DNA of 64,000 bases from NCBI GenBank assembly GCA_013176395.1, contig JABMLP010000010.1:124001-188000 (forward strand), written 5' to 3'. Both the position numbers and the translations under genes were made by a program. The notes under the pieces are model-generated. The model searched no databases, was not told the DNA's origin, and saw nothing but the letters and a program-made list of their open reading frames with translations. Below, piece by piece: positions 11,284 through 22,476 of the stretch (positions are counted from its first letter, which is position 1; every line of letters starts with the position of its first letter). Source of the stretch: Venturia oleaginea. Taxonomy: Eukaryota; Ascomycota; Dothideomycetes; Venturiales; Venturiaceae.

Positions 11284-12474
11284 TCACTCTTCTATCGTCA
11301 AATCAATAATGTTATCTGCAGAGGGCGTCTCGGTCACGTCCACCATTTCGGCCTCTACTTCCGTCCTTACTAATGCTGGTGCAATTCTTCGCAGAGGTCC
11401 TGCTGCATCTTCGCCCGATAATTTGAGGTCAGCATTCTGCTTTGTCGCAATCTTTGCCTCAACGTCTGCCTTGACTTTGGCTGATATGAAACACAAGACA
11501 CGCATAGTCTCTTCTATAGTCGCATCCTCGTACATAGAAGGAATACTCCCGGCAGCCAACCATTGGGGAGAAACCTTAGTTGAAGACTTGGATAAGCTCT
11601 CTTTGTCAATAGCCAGGACCGCAGTCAAGGGAAGAACCATTATAGTAGCGCATCTGTGTAACTGTTGAAGCAAAGCAATGCTTTCTTTACTTAAGTCAAT
11701 GAGTTCTAGCGACGTCATCGTAGCGCCGAGATGTAGTGATCGACGCGTATTTCAGTACCCATGCCAGAAAAGGCGTGATGGATAATTCGATTGAAACGCT
11801 GGCGGAAAAGGTTCGTATTCTCGAGCAAGTCAATTCTATCTTGTCAGCTCGCCCTATCACTATCTAGACATTCTTACTGAAATGATTCTGTAGCCTGGAT
11901 CGCAGTCACCAGCAATGGGTGCATGTCTTTGTGCTCTATTTCGTGAGGAGTGAAGATGGAATTGAAGCGACCGCGCTTGCCAGGGGATTCTGATGCCTGC
12001 TGTAACATATGCATGCGCCTTGAGGTATCGACAAGTCCACCGATAGTTACGTCCAATTCAATTGCTTGCGTGCATGGCAAATGGATACCTTCGTTGCCCG
12101 GCCAGGTGTTGGCAACCAGAATCCCGGCTTTTCGCTTTGCAAATTTCACCAAATTTGCGCCTCGCTCATTCTGAAGAGCGGGGCCGTCAGCTCATGGTAG
12201 CCATATGATTGCGGTATCGAGGTTGAGAGCGAGCAGTAGATTATAGACAGCGTCTGGAGGTTTGGTATCCGCGAAGATGGCGATCTTGAAGTTCTCGGGG
12301 TCTTCGAAGTACCTGTAACGTGACTTGAATTAGCATTGTTGGTATAAAATCTGATGATAACGCTTACTCTTGAAGAATTACCACCAATAACGCCCAGAAG
12401 GCGTCGCAGAATTCTGGAATGGCGGCCTTGTAATGATTGGTATTGTCAGGGAGCTGATGCTTCTTTCTCCCCAT
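11284..12474 (-). pseudogene. Unrecognised four-exon gene with one in-frame TGA
   Basis: A gene model joins 12474-12368, 12312-11878, 11835-11759 and 11705-11284 in a consistent phase (346 codons plus stop). Introns are 55, 42 and 53 nt. The start MGRKKHQLPDN is at 12474; exon 2 contains YFEDPENFKIAIFADTKPP; the C-terminus IIDLTIEE is a textbook SUMO-interacting motif. Against an intact gene: TGA at 12192-12194 interrupts exon 2 between IIWLP and ADGPALQNERG with no shift of frame. Either the gene is inactivated, or an extra intron covers the stop: GCTGAC followed by CTTCAG just downstream looks like a branch site and acceptor, but the only phase-compatible donor (GTCTAT) is poor. Function unknown. 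Confidence 0.45.
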
Positions 12475-12927
12475 GGCGAATGGTAGTTCCAAGAGGAATG
12501 ATAGATGGTAGGTTTAGTGGCGAAGAGAGATGTTGTGAGTGTTGATGAGCCTTTTCACACGAAGCACAATTCGATGCGGAGAAGTATCACGCGTCTGATG
12601 CCGGATGAGCTGATTTGATAGAGGCTGCATACTGTAGAGATACAGCTCCAGAGGGAGATCAATGAAATAATGGACACTTCGAGAGAGTGTCTCATCAAAA
12701 CTGAAAGATCAAACGGAAGGGTCGAGGACTTTATGGAGATGTGATATCGTCATGGCAAAATTGGATGACCCCTGATTGAATATGTATCAGAACTTTGCCA
12801 TTGAGATTCACCCACATGCATAATCGATCTGACCCAACCGAACGTGGTTACTAGTTGAAGCCTTTCACGCAGTTAGTGGCTACAGTACCGTGTCCATCAT
12901 AATATTCACATAATGCCGTATCAAGAC
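12475..12927. other. Intergenic, no feature seen
   Basis: Separates the two minus-strand genes. No ORF or repeat is supported. Confidence 0.4.
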
Positions 12928-14054
12928 CTATAACTTACTTGATCCCGTCACCTCAACCACAAGCTTTCCAAATTGGCTGCCCTTTTTCATATCCTCAAAC
13001 AATTCATCAATGGCTTCGATGTCAAGGCCCTGAACCGTTCTTGAGATGACCGGTTTGACCTGCTTGTTTTCACAAATTCGATCATTTTGGAAAACTCCTT
13101 ACGAGAGCCCATGGTGGATCCGCGGATATCGATGTTCTTAAGGACGGCGCCCATGAGGTATGGCAATTGAGGTCCGAGAGTCATACCATAGGAGACAATT
13201 ACACCGCCAGCCTTTGCACATCATATTAGCCACAGCTAAGCAAACGACAAGATCAAGCGTACCTTGAGCAATCTCATCGAGTGGTTGACAATGTCACCTC
13301 CAGCTCCATCGATCACAGCGTCCAAGAACGGCCTGTCCTTGGGCAGCAGAGCACCCAACTTCTTACCCCAGTCCTTCTCCTTGTAGTTGATGCCACCAGC
13401 AGCACCAAGCTGCTTTGCCTTCGCCAGCTTCTCTTCACTGCCACTGCTCACATATACGCGTGCCCCCGCAGCCGAGGCGAACAGCAATGCCATAATTGCG
13501 ACACCTCCACCAATACCCGTCACCAGTATATTCCGTCCCGGCTTCGCATTCCCACTTTTTGTCATGACCGCACGCCATGCCGTGAGTCCAGTCAAGCACA
13601 CAGCCGCCGCCTCAGCATCACCCAAATGCTCCGGCGCATCTTCAAGCTCGCTGGCTCCAATGACCATGTACTGTCCCAGCGTGCCGGCCGGATTCGTCTT
13701 TGTTCCACCTAAGATGGCGTATCCTTTTGGATCCTCAGGACCATCGACATCGTCCTTCCATCCCGTTCCTGGATTTATGACTACGCGTTTGCCTTTCCAT
13801 TTCTGTGCTTCGGATGAGGAACCTGTGGATACGACAGTGCCGCAGCCATCAGCCAGAAGAGGGACACCAAAGGTCGTGCCTGGGTACAGATGTTGTCGAA
13901 TGAAGAGATCGCGATGGTTGAGCGCAGCTGCTGCTATCTTGACAACGACATCGTTTTCTTTCGGCGATGGCTCGGGTACATTGATTTTCTCGAGAGGATA
14001 GTAAACGTTTCCAGGCTTTCCTTCGATTTGACGTATGACGATGGCCGAAGGCAT
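12928..14054 (-). CDS. Zinc-type/quinone-oxidoreductase-like MDR dehydrogenase with late frameshift
   Basis: Member of the medium-chain dehydrogenase/reductase superfamily, expected to use NAD(P)H. Exon 1 (14054-13263, 264 residues) has the GroES-like part (ALNHRDLFIRQHLYPG, GVPLLADGCGTVV) and the Rossmann part (ILVTGIGGGVAIMALLFASAAGARVYV, given here as separate motifs ILVTGIGGGV and FASAAGARVYV). A 51-nt intron follows. Exon 2 (13211-12928) continues AGGVIVSYGMTLGPQ. At about 13063-13072 the frame breaks in an A-run: the C-terminal sequence KPVISRTVQGLDIEAIDELF is encoded in the next frame, so one A appears to be missing. As written, the frame runs into an abnormal tail. Either a recent null allele or a sequencing error in a homopolymer. 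Substrate cannot be told. Confidence 0.8.
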
Positions 14055-14885
14055 GTTTGGCGAGGACGAGTTGTCTATGGGCAGGATGGTGGGTATGTCT
14101 AACCGTCAACCGATATCATCTACTTGATCTGGAAATGGCACAAATTAAGTTGGTCATGTACAGCTTCCCCATGACTTCACAGTTGCTTTCCCCACCTGCA
14201 CACAGAGCGTTGTTCCCGAGGTCCCCATTTTCCCCGGTGGTGCAAGGAGATGGTTCGGGCTTTCATCTGATTGAAAAATAGCCTACACCTTCGCATCAGC
14301 AAGGCTATCTCCGTACCACAGTACACCAATCAGCGACCCGACCGTTATCATAGAAACTGGTGACTGGTGGCTCATTCACGATTGGAGCGAAATAGTGCGA
14401 CCATGTCCGAGTTTGTGCGAGTTTGACCGTCGACACGTCCGTTGTGCATCTTATTGGAGCAGAACAAGGAGCGCCGGGTGACTGCCCATGGAATGGCATC
14501 AAGGCGGCGTGGTACAGGACACCGACACCGAAACCGAAAGCTAGGTATAGTCCCACAGTATGTCTTGAGTGTGGACGGGGAAACACTCTATACTGGGCAC
14601 TCAAGGAGTGAAAAGCTGATTCCGCTCCTGCAGCCAACCAGAAGACGATCCTCTCGCCATCTAACCCGAAGTAGCCCGTAGGTGGTTCAAAGATCAGGCC
14701 ATGTGGTGTGATATATGGAGTCTGACATGGGGTGTTATGCAACTTGCGCGCTCCTTCTCAGGGCAACTTCGCTCAATGCTTGACTTCTGAGGCTCCAGCA
14801 GCGCTCTAAGGCCGTCAACCACTTCTAGCAGCTCTCACTTCTGCGACCCAATCCTTGTCTCTCCTTGCCTGAAGATTATCACCCT
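14055..14885. other. Intergenic between MDR gene and second bHLH gene
   Basis: Divergent promoter region. A minus-strand ORF at 14305-14742 starts with TTG and shows no domain, so it is not called. Confidence 0.45.
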
Positions 14886-16664
14886 ATGGACTTTCGACAC
14901 ACGCAAGACCTCAACAGCTTGGACCGCTACCGCTCTTCATCAAGAATGGAACCCAACACGACCAACTCTATGGCCTCAAGGCGTGAGTCTGCACAGAACT
15001 ACCTGCAGTCCAGTACTCCATTGAGCACTTCACATACATCCTCCACATCCGCGACGTCTGGAGAACCCCTCACACCGCTGGACCAGTACAGCCTTTGGCA
15101 GAACCTTTCCTCATACGACTCCCCAGCAGAGCTTTCGTCAACCTCTGCATCCTACAAGGGCATGCCTGGCGACTGCTTTCTAGGCCAGTTTGTACCACAA
15201 GAGCCTCTTACTTGGAAGCAAAATTCGGATGGTGTACAGAACGGACAGTCTCCATTCGACGTCTCGAACGTATACAGCAACAAGTACCACCAGCAATTCC
15301 AACCAACCTCGAACGGAAATTGGTCTGCCTCGCCAGCCTCGATCACTTCACCGCCTGTTCCGAGGAAGGTACGTAGCTATTCATCGAGGAAATTCTCGGG
15401 TCGAACTAATAGCAATCTGTCGTACACTTCCTCATCCACTTCGACCTCGCAGTCCGACCGGTTCCCGCCATTGACGCCATTGACGACACCTGGGGAACTT
15501 GACTCTTGCCAAGATTCGAGTCAAGACTTTCCTTTCTACTCAAACGCGATCAATTTCCAGACCATGTCACCGACACAGAGCCCTCTTGACTCCCTCGACT
15601 CCTTCCCACAGGAACCAAAGTGGGTCAGTCACCCTATCTCCCCGTCACCTTACCCAACCTTCTCCTCGTTCTCCAATCCGAGATCGACGTCGATAAATCT
15701 TAGCGAATTGCCAGAAACCTTTATTCATTGCTATATACCTCATAATTTCCTTTGCTAACAACCATTGTAACAGGACGACGACAGAAGCTACCGGGACATG
15801 ACACCCGCTCAAAACTTCGCAGACGCAACCTCGAAGCGAACACGTGCAGAAGGACGAAGCGATGCAATCTCAGCATGCTGGACTTCTCCGTTATGTCCCA
15901 ACCACACCGACCCGCGCGATGGTACGCCACCTAACCCTGCAACATGTGGAGGTGGATGCGCTCCGTTTCTGTTCGGAGAAGAACCGTTGCCAGAGGGTTT
16001 CAATGACGCCGCTATGGACCTGCCTGTTGTAGCTGTCGAACAAGTCACAATGGTATCGAGGCCGCGCTCCCAGCAGCAGAAAAACCTACATCAAAATCAG
16101 CAACCGAATAAGCCTAAAGTTCAGCGTGTACCAAAGCGCTGGGATACCGATACCAAACACGAAGATCAAGGCCGCAATCTGTCCAAAGCCACGAACAACA
16201 ACCTCAAGCAATCATCCCCACCCGAGGCCAACATCACAGACTCTATTGAGACCACCAAGAAAGCCACTCGTCAACCCCACAACAAAGTTGAACAGAAGTA
16301 CCGCGATTCTATCAACAATCAAATGGAGGCCCTGCGAAAAGTAGTACCTGCTCTGAGTGAGTCTGCCCGGGCATGTCTGGACGATACAGATATCGAGGAC
16401 TTGCCTATCCCGAGTAGGCCTTCGAAAGCAGTCATCCTGGCCTCCGCCACCGCTTTCATCAAGGTACAAACAAAGGAGAAGCGGCATTTAGAGGCTGAGA
16501 ACGTTGCACTGCGTCAACGAGTGCAGTCCCTTCAGGCATTGCTGAGAAATAAGTGTGATGATTGCTCACTCATGCAGAGTGCGATCGGTATGAATCTGCG
16601 AAATGGAACGAAAACGGGTCAATGGCCCCTGTCTTTTTTAATGAATGACCAGAACGGATTGTGA
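14886..16664 (+). CDS. bHLH transcription factor, SREBP-type, with leucine-zipper-like extension
   Basis: First in-frame ATG is 14886 (MDFRHTQDLN). Exon 1 encodes a long Ser/Thr/Pro-rich region; exon 2 starts at 15774 after TTTGCTAAC..TAACAG, in phase 0. The best matching donor is GTCAGT at 15624, giving a 150-nt intron; this donor is not certain. The bHLH lies in exon 2: PHNKVEQKYRDSINNQMEAL, a long acidic loop, then RPSKAVILASATAFIKVQ, followed by a heptad-like helix (HLEAENVALRQRVQSLQALL). The Tyr in EQKYRD marks the SREBP/SRE1-like class, as in the protein at 2837. No membrane anchor is present. Likely a nuclear regulator; targets unknown. Confidence 0.8.
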
Positions 16665-17183
16665 TGTCGAATTTGAGGTCAATGCTGATAGTCTTATGGC
16701 AATTTCTCCTTTTGAGGTTTCCGGAATTCTAGCCATATCGATCTGGATTGGGAGTCGGAAATGAAACGGGCGGGCGCTACGATATGATTCCCCTGTATGG
16801 ACGGACCTGGCGCAAGGAGTCTTTTTTGGCGAGCTTTCTGCTCATTCTGGTATTTCTGCGAGTGGGCGGCGAAGCTGTGTGAAAGCACTTGCCGGATGAG
16901 TTGCTATTGCGTTTTTGCTAGACATGGTCAGCTCTGAAAATTTCCAATAATGGTTGAGAAATGATGGAGCGAACACGCGAGAGAGATGGAGAAGGGGCAT
17001 GAATGAATGAACTTGGGCTGTATTAAGTGGCAGTCTGCTATGAACGCATTATCCCAATGTCCTAATATGAATTGACTGGCTGAATCCAAATTTAGTGTAT
17101 ATCCCGAAATCAAACCTGACGATGGACTCCTCGATTTCCCGGCCCAGGCATGAGAAGAAAATCAACACTCACTACCACCATAA
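16665..17183. other. Convergent intergenic region
   Basis: Lies between the bHLH stop and the stop of the minus-strand repeat protein. It should carry both terminators; no gene is seen. Confidence 0.5.
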
Positions 17184-17939
17184 TCATAACTTCAAGCCTG
17201 GCGTGACATGATAGATCTCAGGCAAGACCTCCGTCTCTCCCTCTCGCAAGCCAGCATGGTCCTGTCCAGGCCACATAGGCCCATCCCACCGATCAATGCC
17301 ATCCTCATACCCCGCAACCACAATCTCAACCTTGGGCTTATCCTTCTTAATCAACGGGATCAGTACTCCTCCTTTCACAACACGATATCTCTTCGGCAAA
17401 ACCTCTGTCTCGCCCTGTCGTAATCCCGCGTGGTCTTGACCTGGCCACAAAGGACCATCCCATCGATCAATCCCTTCTTCCAACGAAGAAGGCGTAGCTA
17501 GAGGCAACGGACTCGACGTCGAGGACACAGTATAATCATGGGGTAAAACTTCCGTCTCTCCTTTCCTTACTTCAACGTGATCTTGACCTGGCCACATGGG
17601 ACCATCCCAATCGTCAATCCCATCTTCATAAGCAGCGATTTCGTTGACGTGTGCATCAGCGACTTTGTAGTCGTGGGGTAGGACTTCCGTCTCGCCCTTG
17701 CGGAGATCAGCATGGTCTTGATGTGGCCACATTGGTCCGTCCCATCTGTCCATGCCTTCTTCGTAAGACTTTGGGAAATTGGGAGAGGTTTGGGGAGTCA
17801 TTTTGGGGAGATGGTAGAGGACTGGTGGTGCTGTTTTCACGATTGGTGAGGGACGGTGTGAATTTTCGATGGAATGTTTCTGGGCGGTGATGATGTGTTC
17901 GGAGTCTAGGAGGGCAGTGTGTGGACCGTAGACTGGCAT
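17184..17939 (-). CDS. Protein with four 33-residue RWDGPMWPGQDH repeats
   Basis: Uninterrupted 251-residue ORF, ATG at 17939. Residues 59-91, 104-136, 153-185 and 211-243 are near-identical repeats: (Y/L)E(E/D)G(I/M)D(R/D)WDGP, then (M/L)WP(G/H)QDH, (A/V)x(L/V)RxGETEVLP and a closing Tyr. Linkers of 12, 16 and 25 residues vary freely, so the repeat unit is under selection while the spacers are not. There is no signal peptide, membrane helix or Cys. Each unit is Trp-, Asp- and Glu-rich with a central QDH. Kex2-type dibasic sites do not flank the units, which argues against a secreted RiPP precursor. I do not know the family; function unknown. Confidence 0.8.
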   Translation of the reverse strand: MPVYGPHTALLDSEHIITAQKHSIENSHRPSPIVKTAPPVLYHLPKMTPQTSPNFPKSYEEGMDRWDGPMWPHQDHADLRKGETEVLPHDYKVADAHVNEIAAYEDGIDDWDGPMWPGQDHVEVRKGETEVLPHDYTVSSTSSPLPLATPSSLEEGIDRWDGPLWPGQDHAGLRQGETEVLPKRYRVVKGGVLIPLIKKDKPKVEIVVAGYEDGIDRWDGPMWPGQDHAGLREGETEVLPEIYHVTPGLKL

Positions 17940-18644
17940 CTATTGTTTCAATTTATCGACCCCTAGCGTTTGGTGATTGGTGATAATTGTTGGCGAATGT
18001 ATCGTGATCTGAAAGTATCTTCGTGGTGATATGATGTGAAAGTATCTACATCCTTCACGAAGCTAGACAATAGATACTCCTTCCACAGGGAAATTCTCCC
18101 TATGCACATGCCCATTTTTGAGGTTGTACTGTTCATGGCGTGTTTGCGGTCTGAGACTACTAAGGCTGAGGGTTGGAGATGATCAGCTCACAATCATAGC
18201 ACCGAGTTAGTCCGAGGGTAACGGGGCGTTGAGACACACGATGAAAAGCCCATAATATCGTCATGACATTGCTATCGAACCATCCAGGTGTTCATTCCAT
18301 TGGTTTCTACAAGCCCTTTATCGGCAGCCACATGTAGATGATTCGCTGATGTGGAGAGATCGTGGTGATTCGCGGCGTTGTCGCAGTCTTTCCTTGCTTG
18401 GACAACCCATCACTCCATCACCTTCTAAACGCCCCATCGAGCCCTGGTGGGCATGAACTCCATCTATCCCACGATGGGCCTTGGCTTTCCCCTGACGGAC
18501 GACGTTATTGTCACCCGCCACGAGATTCAGCGAACGTCAAACGAACAACCCCATAGTGGAGTCATCCTGAACACCAATTTATAAACCGTCAGGAGAACTG
18601 CCTCACTTCGCATCTTCACTTTCACTAGAGCTTCTCGCAACGAT
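17940..18644. promoter_or_regulatory. Divergent promoter region with TATA box
   Basis: Separates the repeat protein from the first orphan ORF. TATAAA at 18580-18585 lies 60 bp before the ATG at 18645. Nothing else is supported. Confidence 0.45.
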
Positions 18645-19301
18645 ATGTCTGACCTAGTTGAAAGTGAGACCGGTACAGACCATTCGGCAGCAGAGGCCAA
18701 CGAACTGCACACGTCGCAAGAACCGGATGGTGAGGGTAACGGAAGCAGATCAATCTTCACTAACATACGCAACTACTCATTCAAGAACAAGACAGTGACA
18801 GATCCCACCGCGTCCTTCAATACAGCGCAGAAGAAGAGTAGCACAAAGCCTCATATTGACCTAGAATTAAGATACCCGTTGATAAATATCCATGAATTGG
18901 AACCAGAAGTTCTCGAGGCCTACGATAGAAGGGTGAAGGAGATGTCGAAACGTCTTTCAGAACCATTAAAAGTAGGAGGAAGAGTTGGAACAGGGACCTT
19001 CACGCGGGATTTGGCCGAAGAGATTGTTGGCACTGATCTCCGGATGAGGAGACACGTTGATAAACTTTACCGTGAGCTTTGTGAGGTCATGAAATGGTCT
19101 TTTGTTAAAGAAGATGAATTTACAGGGGAAGTGAGTGAGTTACCGGAAGAAGAACGGTGGGAATCTTTGGAGAGTCGGCCATCTTTCATATCGCAAAGGA
19201 CGAAGGAGGAGGAGGAGGAGAAACAGACATCGGAATGGCACGTACAAACATTGGAGTATGGACCAGGAGATAGGCGACGAGGCAAGCAGAGGGTGGAGTA
19301 A
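18645..19301 (+). CDS. Orphan protein, 218 residues
   Basis: ATG-initiated single ORF with a TATA box 60 bp upstream. Composition is charged, with a helical middle (EVLEAYDRRVKEMSKRL, then DLRMRRHVDKLYRELCEVM) and a Glu-rich, then Arg-rich tail. No signal peptide, membrane helix or recognised domain. First of several small plus-strand ORFs up to 23,704. Probably a real gene given its length and promoter; function unknown. Confidence 0.55.
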   Translation: MSDLVESETGTDHSAAEANELHTSQEPDGEGNGSRSIFTNIRNYSFKNKTVTDPTASFNTAQKKSSTKPHIDLELRYPLINIHELEPEVLEAYDRRVKEMSKRLSEPLKVGGRVGTGTFTRDLAEEIVGTDLRMRRHVDKLYRELCEVMKWSFVKEDEFTGEVSELPEEERWESLESRPSFISQRTKEEEEEKQTSEWHVQTLEYGPGDRRRGKQRVE

Positions 19302-19846
19302 ACTGGGAACAGAACTGTTCCAAGGACATTGTAAGACGTCAATTCGCGAAGAAGCCTTGGAAATTTTCCGCTAGAGATGCTCTCCCAATGCCGAATCTTC
19401 TTTTAGAAATGCATTTTGAGAGACGAACTTGGTTTCTAAGAAACCGCGATGTTGAGCCAATCTTGCCAAACTTGAGTGCTGCTTCCTTCCACTTTTCATC
19501 ATGCATAAGAAGTCAAGCTGAAGAACTATCGTTAGCCATCGGTCGGCAGAAGGCGCGGCCTCCATGCGAGAGTTTCAAACTTGTACGAAGAATGGTGCAT
19601 GCTAACAGATTTCCACCACGACACCAACTCATCAATCTAACCATCATTAGAGTCGGTGTTTTACCAACCTCAACCCAGAAGGCGACGCACGAGCAAGGAA
19701 ACAACCAGTCTTGAACGACAAGATGGCGAGATTAAGCCAAAGCATCGTTGGCCCAATGCGCAGCTGGGTCAACAAAGACGAATCTCCGTGGGATCTCCCA
19801 AACGATTCATTTGTGAGATCTTCCAAGATCTTTTAACGAGCTAAAT
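19302..19846. other. Gap in the orphan run
   Basis: No supported coding region; short ORFs here lack features. Confidence 0.35.
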
Positions 19847-20191
19847 ATGAAGAGCTCACGCCGTCTCAAGACTAGTGCAGAGAAGCAACCTCTACTGCCT
19901 ATAATGCCGCCAACACAGCCATTGGACAACGACACATCGAGTGCACGATCGGTTTTCGACTCCGACCCCTCCTCTCCCGCAAGTAGCCAACCAGAGTGTA
20001 AATCATGTTGGACGAGGGTGAAGGAAGCGCTGGGTCTTGTGAAGAAACTACAAAGGGTTTACTTGCATCAGGAGATGGATTTGCAAAGGAGAAAGAAAAG
20101 GTGGAGGGCGAATGATGTTCAGTTGAACAGGAAAATCTTATGGAGACAGAAGTGGAAGAATGTGAAGAAGATATGGTGTAAGATGGACTAG
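19847..20191 (+). CDS. Small basic orphan protein, 114 residues
   Basis: ATG at 19847. The N-terminal half is Pro/Ser-rich; the C-terminal half is strongly basic and Trp-containing (RRKKRWRANDVQLNRKILWR), which could bind nucleic acid or membranes, though this is only inference from composition. A CKSCW motif sits near residue 51. No family recognised. Confidence 0.4.
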   Translation: MKSSRRLKTSAEKQPLLPIMPPTQPLDNDTSSARSVFDSDPSSPASSQPECKSCWTRVKEALGLVKKLQRVYLHQEMDLQRRKKRWRANDVQLNRKILWRQKWKNVKKIWCKMD

Positions 20192-20686
20192 TGAGAGGAT
20201 CGTGCGTACAAGGGTGCTGCAGTGGTGGATCAGAGATTGTTTGATTGTTGTGGGCATGGAATTGCCAGGTGTCAGAGTCTAGACGCAAGTTATCAATCCA
20301 TCTTTCGTTCTTCATAAGCCCGGCACACTAGAACTTCGGCCTGCTAATTGGTGTAATTCTATAAGTGTGATATGGATAGACAATGACTGAATTCAACGCT
20401 GACAAACGCGGCTCACCTGAGCAAATCCCACAGGCGGGATCGCTTCCATGAAGAAGGCAGATGCATCTCGCTTGAAGATTGAGACCAACAATTGTGATCA
20501 GAGATTGATTCTAGGTTCCATAGGAGATGACTACTACATCCTGGATCTCAACTCAATGAATCAATTCAGAGATGGCAAATAGTCAGTCTCAGCAAACACC
20601 CTGAGTTATCTTATGATAAGCCATACGTTCTGTGGCTCTCGCATACTTACTAAGTACAGGACGACAGCCACACAAGCCATCCACTC
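20192..20686. other. Gap in the orphan run
   Basis: No supported gene or repeat. Confidence 0.35.
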
Positions 20687-21268
20687 ATGTTGCAATTCAA
20701 CTCAGCACTTGCTTGGACAATGTCCAGGCCCGTCTCAAAAACATACGGTATTCAAGAACCTACATCCGAAAGAGCCAAAGGCTGGCGAAAAAACGTGAAG
20801 GCTTTCCTCACGACGAAGAGGAAGAAGACAAATAAGAAGGGCTTGGGAAGTGAAGATAAGACCCCGTCCCAATCCCAAACGCCTTCCTCTTCATTTTCGT
20901 CGTCTTTCATAGTCTTAGGGATTGAAGACGCGATTGCACGAGACGGTCCTTTGTTCACGCGTCCTTGTGCATCATCTTCGTCTCTTGAAGTGCACGTCAT
21001 CGGGCACCCGTCTGGAGAACTTGTAAGTGATGTCCTACAGGAGATTGATCCACAGAAAGGAGTTTGGAAGGGGTCATGGAAACGAGGGGTATGGGATTCA
21101 TGGGAAGCAGATATCAAAAGTCGTACCAAGAACGGTGAAGAGTATGAGTGGGAAAAGTTGAGAAAAGCCAGATTTGAGACGATAGAAAGGCGTGAGGGGT
21201 GCCCTTTTGTCTCACAGGTTGGTCTATCAGCTTACACGTCGGGAACTGATTACGGAAAGAATTCCTAG
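20687..21268 (+). CDS. Orphan protein, 193 residues
   Basis: ATG at 20687, with a second Met at residue 12 (MSRPVSKTYG). The region around residues 30-50 is Lys-rich, followed by a Ser-rich stretch (SQTPSSSFSSSFIVLG). The C-terminal third has WEADIKSRTKNGEEYEWEKL. A second open frame (21192-21545) overlaps the end; I could not find a convincing intron joining them, so the C-terminus is uncertain. Function unknown. Confidence 0.4.
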   Translation: MLQFNSALAWTMSRPVSKTYGIQEPTSERAKGWRKNVKAFLTTKRKKTNKKGLGSEDKTPSQSQTPSSSFSSSFIVLGIEDAIARDGPLFTRPCASSSSLEVHVIGHPSGELVSDVLQEIDPQKGVWKGSWKRGVWDSWEADIKSRTKNGEEYEWEKLRKARFETIERREGCPFVSQVGLSAYTSGTDYGKNS

Positions 21269-21922
21269 GGGAGTGGTCGTGAGGAGGAAGGTGGAAACGA
21301 TTGTTGGCAGCATGGGCAAATACGATTACCATGTGCCATTCGACAACAAAGTGCGAGTGGACGGTACTGAACCCAATGGCATTGGCCTGAATGTACTAAC
21401 GGAAAGGAGAGAAAATCAAGATATCCAGACCACCGAGATTATGGTAAAGGCTCGTAAGGTTTGTCGTTTGGTGGTTGATACTAAAAGGCTGTTTGTTAGC
21501 AGACTGGTAGCAATTACAAGATATGCGTGCAAACAAAAAGCATAGACGGACTCAGAAGCCAGCAGTTGATGGATAGTAAACAAGAGATGCTTAGTCTGTT
21601 ATTGAACAATCGTGCTTCAGTTGCAATCTCGAAGATAACGATCTTTCCTGGCACTAATTCTAACATATTCACCATCTCTCCAGCGTCGACAAACACGATT
21701 ATCTAGATCTCTGAGTTTTCTTGTGGGAGGGTCGACGCATAGTCTTTAAGAAGGCAAACATCTGTGCCTTCTTTGATAAGCAGGAAAAGTCTGTCCTGTC
21801 CTCCAATTCTGCCGTCAGAGCTTGAAAACATTTGAGAAACAAGGCTGAGCAGCACGTCACCACACTGAGAAACATACTTACCAACTCCATCCAATCAACA
21901 GACGACACAGGTCCAAGTAGAC
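21269..21922. other. Gap in the orphan run with possible downstream exon
   Basis: The open frame 21192-21545 extends into this gap and may be a 3' exon of the preceding ORF, but its splice signals are poor. Nothing else seen. Confidence 0.3.
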
Positions 21923-22324
21923 ATGAATTCACAAACCAACAGCGTAGCCATGGAATCGATCAAGCACCCCGAGCCTCCACATGAACGGTACTATTGGTCG
22001 TCTCCAGATGCTGGAGAACTGTGGTCTAGACTTCCAAGAAAAAACATGGGACGATTGAACGGGTTGTTGGTGGCAGTGCTGGGCCCGCCAACGAAAGAGG
22101 AAAATGAGGAATTGTGGAGGAAGATTTATGCTCGATACGGTTTGCCGAGTCCTGCGGCGGGAGAAAGTTATACGCCTGGTCCTCGGCATCCATATTTTAG
22201 GGCGTACGATTCTTTGGAAGACGGACTGCCCTTGAATAGGTGGCACAGGTTCACGAGAGTTGTGAAAGGAATCAGCAAAGATAGGGCTGTTGAGTTGTGT
22301 GTCAAGCAACTTGATTCACGATAA
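21923..22324 (+). CDS. Orphan protein, 133 residues
   Basis: ATG at 21923. The sequence is rich in Pro, Trp, Tyr and Arg (HERYYWSSPDAGELWSRL, then RYGLPSPAAGESYTPG), with no signal peptide or membrane segment. Compact and without low-complexity runs, which suggests a folded domain. Family not recognised. Confidence 0.5.
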   Translation: MNSQTNSVAMESIKHPEPPHERYYWSSPDAGELWSRLPRKNMGRLNGLLVAVLGPPTKEENEELWRKIYARYGLPSPAAGESYTPGPRHPYFRAYDSLEDGLPLNRWHRFTRVVKGISKDRAVELCVKQLDSR

Positions 22325-22476
22325 CCATCTGTACGAACAAACATTGAGCTAGGCTCATCGAGATATCCATCAAACTTAGCGTCGGAAAGGGATATAGATT
22401 GAAGAAAACGACCTGTTCCTAAAAAAAATCATCGCATAAAGCGTAGAATAACTTGTCGCAAGCAAAGAGAGCGAAT

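Noticed and set aside
14305..14742. 145-codon minus-strand ORF
   Set aside because: Starts with TTG, has no domain and overlaps other short frames.
17184..17939. RiPP (dikaritin-type) precursor
   Set aside because: No signal peptide and no dibasic sites flanking each repeat.
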